Shown here: positions 15,930-22,540 of the stretch, one piece after another
Layout: each line of letters begins with the position of its first letter
How positions within the stretch are numbered: position 1 is the stretch's first letter
Assembly: GCA_905210055.1 (NCBI GenBank)
Contig: CAJLVH010000002.1
Coordinates: 1-48,350 of the forward strand
Origin: an uncultured Enorma sp.
GTDB taxonomy: Bacteria; Actinomycetota; Coriobacteriia; Coriobacteriales; Coriobacteriaceae
Direction: 5' to 3'
Length of the DNA: 48,350 nucleotides
Position numbers and translations under genes: made by a program
The notes under the pieces: model-generated
Database searches by the model: none
What the model was told of the DNA's origin: nothing
The model's input: the letters and a program-made list of their open reading frames with translations, nothing else

Positions 15930-17273
15930 ATGGAGCTCGAGTTTCGGCAGCGTCATGCGCAGATCCTGTCGATGCAGATGCAGCAATCGCTGCGGATCCT
16001 TCGCATGAGTGAAATCGAGCTTCTTTCGTATATAGCGCAGGTTGCGGAAGAGAATCCACTTGTCGATCTTGAGCAGGTCGACGAGATAATAGATGATGGC
16101 GTACGCGAGTTTGACGCGTTCGAAGCTGATTCGCTGGGTGATGCCGCCGAAGATGATGATGGGAACTACGGATATCTTCGCGAAAGCTCCGAAACAGCTG
16201 AAGATGTGTGGGATATGCGCCGCGCCGCCGCATCTCTTCAGGACGATTTGATGTTCCAGCTTGGTGCGCTCGACGTCACTCCTTCTGTTGCGCGCGTTGC
16301 TGAGTTCTTGATTTACAGTCTCGATGAGCGCGGATACCTGCCATTTTATCATGAGGAACTTGCAGCTGATTGCGGCACGGACACCGCGTTAGTAGACTAC
16401 TGCATCGGCCTCATACAAGGATTCGAACCTGCTGGTGTCGGCGCACATGATCTTCGCGAATGTTTGATGCTGCAAGTCCCACCAGACAGTCTCGAGGCTC
16501 GCGTCATTGCCGACGGCCTAGATGACCTTGCCTGCGGGTGCATTCGATCACTCGCGGAGCGCTATGACGTCTCAGAGCGAGATATCGATATAGCTCGCGC
16601 TGCGATTGCGGCGCTGAACCCTTTGCCTGCTCGCGGTTATCCGGGAGATGATATCGCCTTCGCGATTCCCGAGGTGGTCGTATTCACTACGGGAAGAGAT
16701 CTAGACGTGAAGTACTGTGGTCGCTTTTCCGAACCTTTAAGAATCGTTGAGTTTCCCGTGACCATCCCCGGTACCGAAGCGACCGATGTTTCAGCGTATC
16801 TTGATCGTCATCGCGAGCAGATTCGCTGGCTCAATCAAAGTATGAATATGCGCGCACGCACGCTTCTCGCGTGCTGCCGCGCCATCGTTGCGTTTCAAGA
16901 GCCGTTTTTCCGCGGTATTACCTCACATCCAAGAAGCATGACCCTTGCTGATATTGCTCGTCGTGTAGACATGCATGAGTCGACGGTGAGTCGCGCCATG
17001 CACGGAAAGTATGTACAGTGCGAGCGAGGTTGTCTGGCACTCACGAGCCTCTTTTCACGGAGCGTTGGAGGCTCCGACGGTAGCCATACACAACGCGAGT
17101 TGTGTGACGAGATTTCTCGCCTCATTCTTGGCGAGGCAAAAGATAAACCCCTGAGTGATATGAGCATCTCGAAGATGCTTGCCGAGAAAGGCGTGCGCAT
17201 CTCGCGGAGAACGGTGGCGAAGTATCGTGACGCGATGGGCATTCCCGCCGCTGCTGCACGCAAGCGGGGCTGA
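15930..17273 (+). CDS. rpoN: RNA polymerase sigma-54 factor
   Basis: A 447-residue sigma-54. Region I (LEFRQRHAQILSMQMQQSLR, LLSYIAQVAEENPLVDL) interacts with activator and core. An acidic region II, the core-binding domain, a helix-turn-helix (MTLADIARRVDMHESTVSRA) and the C-terminal RpoN box SRRTVAKYRD (425-434; usual ARRTVAKYRE) follow. All parts needed for function are visible. ATG 15930 is 14 bases after the HPr stop, with a weak ribosome site. It is last in an operon that starts at a sigma-54 promoter, so the factor probably activates its own gene. The genes it serves in this window all belong to the same PTS cluster. Confidence 0.95.
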   Translation: MELEFRQRHAQILSMQMQQSLRILRMSEIELLSYIAQVAEENPLVDLEQVDEIIDDGVREFDAFEADSLGDAAEDDDGNYGYLRESSETAEDVWDMRRAAASLQDDLMFQLGALDVTPSVARVAEFLIYSLDERGYLPFYHEELAADCGTDTALVDYCIGLIQGFEPAGVGAHDLRECLMLQVPPDSLEARVIADGLDDLACGCIRSLAERYDVSERDIDIARAAIAALNPLPARGYPGDDIAFAIPEVVVFTTGRDLDVKYCGRFSEPLRIVEFPVTIPGTEATDVSAYLDRHREQIRWLNQSMNMRARTLLACCRAIVAFQEPFFRGITSHPRSMTLADIARRVDMHESTVSRAMHGKYVQCERGCLALTSLFSRSVGGSDGSHTQRELCDEISRLILGEAKDKPLSDMSISKMLAEKGVRISRRTVAKYRDAMGIPAAAARKRG

Positions 17274-17357
17274 TGCTTCCAACACGCCGGAGCCTAGAGG
17301 ATTGCCGCTTACGAAGTATGCGCGAGAGTTAGAAATAGCGTTTTGTACAAGGTGCAA

Positions 17358-18098
17358 TTACCGCTTCTTCTGCTTAGATGCTGCTTTGCTTTTGGCCGAG
17401 ATGCCGTCCACATTATTTATGAGATGCGTCGTGGGTTTGATGGACTTGAAAAGATCGGCGATCGGCTGGAAGGGAAACTGCACCGTCGAGAGGGCGAGGG
17501 CTCCTGTGAGCTGTGAAAGCGCCGATGCCGCTTCAGGTTCCAGTGCAAGTTCGCGGCGTGCGTATGCCTCGGCGCGGCGTGTGACCGAGCATTCGAGCGG
17601 CAGGCAAATGAGGGCATAGAGGATGCCGGCGGCGTAGATGGAGATCCCTGCAAGCAGTCCGGGGCGCCATTGGGCAATCGCGCAGATCACGATGAGCAAC
17701 GGCGCCACCATGCTCGCGAGGCGCAAGATGAACCCGACGAGGTTTTGCGCTTTGTAGACGCCTCGATGCCAATCGAAGCTCTGCGCCCTGCCCAGCTCGC
17801 GCAGTACCGTGCCGTATTCGAAGAGGTTCCTCGCATGCGCCGCCCTCTGTGCGATGTAGAGGGTGTTGCGACCCATATGAAAGACAACGCCAGTGCCCGT
17901 ATGCTCGACGATGGAGCACGAGAGCTTCTCTTGTTCGCAATACGCACGCGCAAGTGCGAGCGGATCGGGGCATGAATCGCTCGTGGAGTTGCCTACCGCA
18001 AGTTTCGATGATTCACGCAGGTAATAGGACGAGAACAAAGCGATGACGATGCCGCCGACAACGATATAGAGCGGCGGGAACGATACGAGGGATTCCAT
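17358..18098 (-). CDS. YugP-like membrane protein with disrupted zinc-peptidase motif
   Basis: A 246-residue membrane protein resembling the YugP / zinc-peptidase-2 family: an N-terminal TM segment, a soluble part ending NTLYIAQRAAH, a motif region, two central TM segments (LRLASMVAPLLIVICAIA, GISIYAAGILYALICLPLE) and a basic C-terminal tail. Family members have HEVGH; here the aligned residues are RELGR (100-104), so both zinc-binding His are Arg. The downstream Glu (LPLE) is kept. It is therefore probably not a protease. It is transcribed from its own sigma-54 promoter (18165-18180), divergent from the PTS genes, so it is linked to the PTS cluster. Homology is by remembered pattern only. 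Confidence 0.65.
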   Translation of the reverse strand: MESLVSFPPLYIVVGGIVIALFSSYYLRESSKLAVGNSTSDSCPDPLALARAYCEQEKLSCSIVEHTGTGVVFHMGRNTLYIAQRAAHARNLFEYGTVLRELGRAQSFDWHRGVYKAQNLVGFILRLASMVAPLLIVICAIAQWRPGLLAGISIYAAGILYALICLPLECSVTRRAEAYARRELALEPEAASALSQLTGALALSTVQFPFQPIADLFKSIKPTTHLINNVDGISAKSKAASKQKKR

Positions 18099-18164
18099 CG
18101 GTTTCTTTCACTTCCCATACGTTAGGCATATGTCATGACGCGCTGTCACAACCATTTTTCTTGT

Positions 18165-18180
18165 AGCAAATGCCATGCCA
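18165..18180 (-). promoter_or_regulatory. Sigma-54 promoter of the YugP-like gene
   Basis: On the minus strand, TGGCATGGCATTTGCT has GG and GC ten bases apart and is preceded by CGTAG, as at 15148. It lies about 67 bases before the YugP-like start. Confidence 0.85.
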
Positions 18181-18301
18181 CTACGTTTCGCATGAGTAGT
18201 GTCGATGCTTCGCGAGCCATTTGCTCCAATGATAAGGAAGCTATTTATTTCCGCTGGTAGATGGTTTGTAAAAGCCAGTTGTGGCCTCCTTCGAACAGTA
18301 G

Positions 18302-18317
18302 TGGCACGCAAATTGCT
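18302..18317 (+). promoter_or_regulatory. Sigma-54 promoter of the EIIB-EIIC-EIID operon
   Basis: TGGCACGCAAATTGCT is an almost perfect -24/-12 consensus (GG 18303-18304, GC 18315-18316), preceded by AGTAG and lying 55 bases before the EIIB start. Confidence 0.92.
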
Positions 18318-18371
18318 GCAAAGGAGGGCATTGGTAACCTCCACGATTTTTACGAAGGGAGGAGGGTGATC

Positions 18372-18863
18372 ATGGGGACGATTGTCATGACCCGAATCGA
18401 CGCCCGTTTGGTACACGGTCAGGTTGCTGCGCGTTGGACGAAGTATCTGAACGCATCGAAGATCGTCATCGTGAGCGACCAAGTTGCATCCGATCCGTTT
18501 ATGGTCGAGCTGTTCAACTTGGCTGCGCCGATGGGCACGAGCGTGATCTGCTATTCGCTCGACGAGGCGGTCGCGGAATGGGAGAAAGATCAATTCGGTG
18601 ACGGAAGGATCATCATCCTGTTCCAAGATGTCCCGTTCGCGAAGAAGGCGCTCGAAAGTGGCATCGGATACGAACGCATCAATGTCGGGCAGGTGCCCGG
18701 CGGGCCTGGACGTCAACACGCCGTCGAAACGGTGAGCTTGAGTCAGGAGGAGTTCGAGATGCTTGCGGCAATCGAGCAGGCAGGTGTCGAGGTGTACTTC
18801 CAGTCCGTGCCCGATGTGGCAGAGACGCCGCTATCGAAAGTCGCGCCTAAGTTCAAAGCGTAA
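18372..18863 (+). CDS. PTS mannose-family EIIB component (sigma-54 cluster)
   Basis: A 163-residue EIIB with the phosphorylated H15 in RLVHGQVAARW and the usual ELFNLAAPMG and NVGQVPGGPG stretches. It is a paralogue of the EIIB at 1684. The start at 18372 follows AAGGGAGGAGGG; the longer frame from 18261 would cross the sigma-54 promoter. EIIC follows after 18 bases and EIID after 31 more, forming a tight operon. It is phosphorylated by EIIA, probably the one at 15210. The sugar is unknown; EIIB of such systems also signals to LevR-type activators through PRD phosphorylation. Confidence 0.95.
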   Translation: MGTIVMTRIDARLVHGQVAARWTKYLNASKIVIVSDQVASDPFMVELFNLAAPMGTSVICYSLDEAVAEWEKDQFGDGRIIILFQDVPFAKKALESGIGYERINVGQVPGGPGRQHAVETVSLSQEEFEMLAAIEQAGVEVYFQSVPDVAETPLSKVAPKFKA

Positions 18864-18881
18864 GTAAGGAGGAGAAGGCAG

Positions 18882-19631
18882 ATGGAAGCTATTCTTGAAG
18901 CGTTGATGATTGGCGCGCTGTACTATCTCGCAGTGTGCGACATCACGCCGTGGAGCCGTGTGTTCTCGCAGGCGGTGTTCTACGGATTGATCTTTGGTCT
19001 CATCTACGGCGACCTCACCCAGGGTATCATCCTGGGCGCAACCATCAACGCTCTGTATCTGGGTTTGTTTGCAACGGGAGGCAACCTTCCGAGCGACCAG
19101 GGCATGGCGGCGTGCTTCGCCATTCCTATCGCGCTTAAGTACGGCTTGTCCGCTGAAGTCGCCGTCTCGCTTGCCGTTCCGTTCGGCGTCATTGGCACCT
19201 TCCTCGACAACCTCATCCGCACTATCAATGGCGTGTGGAACCGCATGGCTCAGAAGCACATCGAAGAAGGCAAGTACGGCATGCTCAAGTACGACGCCGT
19301 GATTCTGCCTACCGTGCTTCGCTTCGTGCTCAATACCATCGTGATGGCGATCATCGCTTATCTCGGCATGAGCAATGCAGAGCTCGTGCTCTCGTACTTC
19401 CCGGATTGGCTCATGCATGCCCTTACCGTTCTGGGTGGCGTGCTGCCTGGTCTCGGCTTCGTGCTCGCGACGATCTACCTCGGCCGCCGCAAGCTCCTCC
19501 CGTTTGCAGTGCTGGGCTTCTTCATCTACACCATCAGCGGTGCGAGCATCGTGGTGCTCGGTGTGATCGGCGCCATGATCGCGCTGATTTACGTTGGCAT
19601 GATGGACGACAAGAAGGCTGTTGAGGCCTAA
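18882..19631 (+). CDS. PTS mannose-family EIIC membrane component
   Basis: A 249-residue membrane permease with about seven to eight hydrophobic segments, carrying the family stretches YGDLTQGIILGATINALYLG and ATGGNLPSDQG. It forms the sugar channel with EIID. The start follows AAGGAGGAGAAG. It is close to the N-terminal half of the fused protein at 2302 (same order of motifs), but ends normally at residue 249 where the other continues into an acidic linker. Confidence 0.94.
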   Translation: MEAILEALMIGALYYLAVCDITPWSRVFSQAVFYGLIFGLIYGDLTQGIILGATINALYLGLFATGGNLPSDQGMAACFAIPIALKYGLSAEVAVSLAVPFGVIGTFLDNLIRTINGVWNRMAQKHIEEGKYGMLKYDAVILPTVLRFVLNTIVMAIIAYLGMSNAELVLSYFPDWLMHALTVLGGVLPGLGFVLATIYLGRRKLLPFAVLGFFIYTISGASIVVLGVIGAMIALIYVGMMDDKKAVEA

Positions 19632-19662
19632 GGCCCCGAGAACCCAAGAAAGGAGATGCACT

Positions 19663-20532
19663 ATGGCCGAGAACGAGACCATGACGGCGCAGCAGGATGC
19701 CCCGCAGATAGAAGAGCAGGCACAGCCCAAGAAGACAATCAGTTCAAAAGCGATGCGCAAGGCGTGCTTCCGCATGCTGACCTGGCACCGCGTCGCGAAC
19801 AGCTTGGAATATCTCTATGGTACGGGCGTCGGGTATGCGATGATGCCGGTGCTCGAGGAGCTTTACGGCGATGATCCCGATGAGCTCAAGCAGGCTGCTC
19901 AGCGCCACATCGCTCCGTATATCTCCGAGATGAACCTCGGTAACTGCATTATCGGCGCAGCGGTTGCCATGGAAGAGGACCGTGCAAACGGTGCCCCCAT
20001 TCCTGCTGAGCTCATTTCCGCTACCAAGTCCGGCCTCATGGGTCCCTTTGCGGGCTTCGGTGACACGCTGCTGTATGCGACGCTTGCACCCATTCTGCGT
20101 TCGCTGTTCCTCGCGTTCGCGCTTCAGGGTGCGGTCATCGGTTGCTTCGGCGAAGTGGTCGAGCGCGTGATCTGCTTCATTATTGGCTGGATCACCTACT
20201 TCCAGGGATACAAGCTTGGTCGCACGTCGCTGCTCACGATTCTTAAGAGTAACAAGATTGAGCAGGTGCTCGTGTTCGCGGCGGTTATGGGCATGTTCAT
20301 GCTCGGCGCCATGGGTGCCCAGTATACGAAGCTCACCACTCCGCTTGTCCTGAACATCAGTGGTGGCGAGTACGTGCTCCAGGACATGATCAACAGCTTG
20401 CTGCCCGGCCTCATGCCGTTCACGCTGCTTGCATGCTGCTATGCCTACATGGCAAACGGTGGCAAGTATCTGCGCATGCTGCTGATCGTGCTCGTGGTGT
20501 GCATTGCGGGTAGCTTGGTGGGAATCTTCTAA
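19663..20532 (+). CDS. PTS mannose-family EIID membrane component
   Basis: A 289-residue EIID with a polar N-terminal extension rich in Gln and Glu, then RMLTWHRVANSLEYLYGTGVG-type sequence, SGLMGPFAGFGDTLLY, and a hydrophobic C-terminus ending GSLVGIF. The start at 19663 follows AAAGGAG; an upstream in-frame ATG would overlap the EIIC end. It completes the EIIB-EIIC-EIID operon, and its end is followed by a hairpin terminator. It corresponds to the C-terminal half of the fusion at 2302. Confidence 0.94.
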   Translation: MAENETMTAQQDAPQIEEQAQPKKTISSKAMRKACFRMLTWHRVANSLEYLYGTGVGYAMMPVLEELYGDDPDELKQAAQRHIAPYISEMNLGNCIIGAAVAMEEDRANGAPIPAELISATKSGLMGPFAGFGDTLLYATLAPILRSLFLAFALQGAVIGCFGEVVERVICFIIGWITYFQGYKLGRTSLLTILKSNKIEQVLVFAAVMGMFMLGAMGAQYTKLTTPLVLNISGGEYVLQDMINSLLPGLMPFTLLACCYAYMANGGKYLRMLLIVLVVCIAGSLVGIF

Positions 20533-20563
20533 TCGAAATCTCGCACCTCCGAGAGCCCACCCG

Positions 20564-20604
20564 AAGCAGGCGGTCGACATCGCGTCGGCCGCCTGCTTGC
20601 GTTT
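20564..20604 (+). terminator. Hairpin terminator after the sigma-54 PTS operon
   Basis: AAGCAGGCGG (20564-20573) pairs with its complement at 20589-20598, with an inner CGAC/GTCG stem around ATCGC. It is followed by GCGTTTC, so the U-run is short. Confidence 0.7.
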
Positions 20605-20637
20605 CTGGCCAAGGTTCACGGCTCGGGCATCCTGCAC

Positions 20638-20670
20638 CATGATTAAATATATTTAATTTCTTGAATCATG
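20638..20670. other. AT-rich palindrome between PTS and thrB
   Basis: CATGATT (20638-20644) and AATCATG (20664-20670) flank an A/T stretch. A further small hairpin, GATGGG-aagaa-CCCATC (20728-20744), may end thrB on the minus strand. No gene is visible in 20533-20767. Confidence 0.35.
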
Positions 20671-20767
20671 ATGGAAGGCTGGGACTTCCAAGCCAGAGAG
20701 CGCTTAGATATTCCGCGAGCGCAAGAGATGGGAAGAACCCATCTGACTGATAATGCTTGTCGCACCC

Positions 20768-21649
20768 CTACAGGTACTCAATCTGCGCTCCGGCGTTGTC
20801 GCAGGTGAGAATGTGCGTCTCGCAGTCGGGGAACTGCTCGCGCAGGCGTACCTGGAGGAACTTCGCCACGATGGTGTCGTCGGTCACGGCCATGAGCGTC
20901 GAGCCGGAACCGGAAATCCAAAGCGTCTTCGCTCCGCCCTCGAGGCAGGTTGCGCGGATGGCCTCATAATCGGGAATGAGCGCGCGGCGATACGGCTCTT
21001 GCAGACGGTCGTCATTCGCGGCGGCGATGAGGTCGGTATTGCCCGTTTCGAGCCCGCGCGTGAGGCCGGCGATGCGCCCCATCTGCCACACGGCGGTGGA
21101 GAGCGGCACCTCTTGCGGCACCACCTTGCGCGCCTCGCTCGTGTGCACCTCGTACGGTGGGATGATGGTCACGAAGCGCAGGCGATCGCTCACCTCATAG
21201 CGTAGGCAGCGCGGCAGCTCGCCCGTGGGCGTGAACGAGCACACAGCGGCACCGAGGAGCGCCGGCGCGACGTTATCCGGGTGGCCTTCCATCTGCGCGG
21301 CAAGGGCGACGAGTTCATCGCGCGTCACCGTGCGGCGCGCGAGGGCGGCTGCTCCCATGATGCCCGCGACGACGCAGGTCGAGCTCGATCCCAGGCCGCG
21401 CGCGACGGGGATGTCGGTCTCGATGTGGATGGAGATGGGGAACGGCTCCAGTCCCCAGGCGTCAAGCGCCTGCACGAAGGCCTGGTAGACCATGTTGTCT
21501 TCGTTTTGGAACTCTTCGGGGCACCCCGTGATGGCGAGCGTGTCGGCATGGTCGAAGGTGAAGTGCGCATAGAGTGACACCGCCATACCGAGCGTGTCGT
21601 AGCCAATGCCCAGATTCGCGCTGGTAGCTGGTACGGTGACTTTGATCAT
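20768..21649 (-). CDS. thrB: Homoserine kinase
   Basis: A 293-residue GHMP-family kinase that phosphorylates homoserine on the way to threonine. It opens VTVPATSANLGIGYDTLGMA, the homoserine kinase N-terminal signature. The ATP loop is PVARGLGSSSTCVVAG, and the C-terminal GHMP motif is TLWISGSGSTLMAV. Length matches the family. The start follows AGGAGCT. It is a single gene here, with thrC on the same strand 0.9 kb further on, separated by the convergent DUF4160/DUF2442 pair on the other strand. No homoserine dehydrogenase gene is in the window. Confidence 0.95.
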   Translation of the reverse strand: MIKVTVPATSANLGIGYDTLGMAVSLYAHFTFDHADTLAITGCPEEFQNEDNMVYQAFVQALDAWGLEPFPISIHIETDIPVARGLGSSSTCVVAGIMGAAALARRTVTRDELVALAAQMEGHPDNVAPALLGAAVCSFTPTGELPRCLRYEVSDRLRFVTIIPPYEVHTSEARKVVPQEVPLSTAVWQMGRIAGLTRGLETGNTDLIAAANDDRLQEPYRRALIPDYEAIRATCLEGGAKTLWISGSGSTLMAVTDDTIVAKFLQVRLREQFPDCETHILTCDNAGAQIEYL

Positions 21650-21856
21650 GAGAGCTCCTTTGAGACCGTGGAGCCTCTATCCTAACAGGGCTTAGCTGAG
21701 CGTTGTCGCGCGCTAAACGAAATAACAAATTGATAATGTGGACAGTATGGAGGCGAATTGTACTACCCCATTGCTTGGCCAGATAGGTTGCTGCCGTCTA
21801 CGCAAGGGTAGAATGCATGTATCGCGTAGACTTCGGTCGTAGGAAAGCGGGGACGT

Positions 21857-22117
21857 ATGCCAGTTATCTCGCTCTTTTTCGGAATCAGGATCACCATGTA
21901 TTACGACGAGCATAATCCGCCGCATTTCCACGCAGAATATGCGGGCAAATCGGTGTCCGTGGATATTCTAAATGGATATGTGACGCGTGGCGCCCTGCCG
22001 AATCGGCAGCTGAAATTCGTTCTTGCATGGGCGGAGCTACATAAAGATGAGCTTATGCAAAACTGGGAGCTTGCCTCTGAGGGCAAGCCGCTCAATCCTA
22101 TCGACCCGCTGATGTAA
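21857..22117 (+). CDS. DUF4160 protein, possible toxin-antitoxin partner
   Basis: An 86-residue protein with the DUF4160 pattern: PVISLFFGIRITMYYDEHNPPHFHAEYAG, where the HNPPHFHA stretch is the hallmark. Its biochemical role is not known to me. It is paired with a DUF2442 gene 10 bases downstream; such pairs have been predicted as toxin-antitoxin modules and are widely scattered. It sits between thrB and thrC, interrupting a threonine gene group, which fits an acquired cassette. The start follows GGAAAGCGGGG. Confidence 0.85.
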   Translation: MPVISLFFGIRITMYYDEHNPPHFHAEYAGKSVSVDILNGYVTRGALPNRQLKFVLAWAELHKDELMQNWELASEGKPLNPIDPLM

Positions 22118-22127
22118 GGGGGATGCC

Positions 22128-22427
22128 GTGGAATACTTGCCGCGTGTTGTTCAGGCGGTCGCCGGTGACGACTACACAGTATATGCTTACTTTTCTGATG
22201 GGTCGGTGCGGCGCGCAGACATAAAGCCTCTCATTGAAAAAGGCGGCGTGTTTTCTTGCCTGCTAGATAAGGAATTATTCATCGATAGGTTGACCGTTAT
22301 GAATGGCGCGGTTGCGTGGGACGTGGCGGGAAATCGCGACGAGACTGTCTGCATAGATCTCGACCCATGGAATATGTATGAGAAGAGCGAGCTGGTCGAT
22401 GACCCACTCGCTGAGGACGCCGCGTAG
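22128..22427 (+). CDS. DUF2442 protein, partner of the DUF4160 gene
   Basis: A 99-residue protein of the DUF2442 type (YLPRVVQAVAGDDYTVYAYFSDGSVRRADIKPLIEKGG-like start; later WDVAGNRDETVCIDLDP). The family is predicted to bind DNA or a partner and is commonly next to DUF4160. It begins at a GTG at 22128, ten bases after the DUF4160 stop, with TAAGGGGG as ribosome site. The next 110 bases to 22540 hold no clear gene. Confidence 0.8.
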   Translation: MEYLPRVVQAVAGDDYTVYAYFSDGSVRRADIKPLIEKGGVFSCLLDKELFIDRLTVMNGAVAWDVAGNRDETVCIDLDPWNMYEKSELVDDPLAEDAA

Positions 22428-22519
22428 ATTCGGAAACCTGTTGGGGTCGGGCACATCGTCTGCCATGAATTCTGCAGCGGGCGAAACAATCGAGGGCTGA
22501 TTGAAGTAGCAGACAATAT

Positions 22520-22540
22520 GCCCGCCCCCCCCACGCGGGC
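22520..22540 (-). terminator. GC hairpin after thrC with a C8 run
   Basis: GCCCGC and GCGGGC flank a loop containing eight consecutive C (22525-22532), directly after the thrC stop. There is no clear U-run on the minus strand, so termination is only possible. The homopolymer is prone to length errors. Confidence 0.4.

Larger units (their letters stand above)
18099..18371. promoter_or_regulatory. Divergent regulatory region with two sigma-54 promoters
   Basis: A 273-bp gap between the YugP-like gene and PTS EIIB holds outward-facing sigma-54 promoters at 18165-18180 (-) and 18302-18317 (+). The about 120 bp between them must hold any activator-binding sites. TACTCAT-type words near the minus promoter (on its strand) recur before the activator promoter at 12172-12178. 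I could not define a convincing enhancer palindrome. Confidence 0.6.

Noticed and set aside
22430..22519. Short minus-strand protein-like stretch (ADDVPDPNRFPNLR)
   Set aside because: It has no start, no ribosome site and overlaps the DUF2442 end; a gene remnant is possible but cannot be shown.
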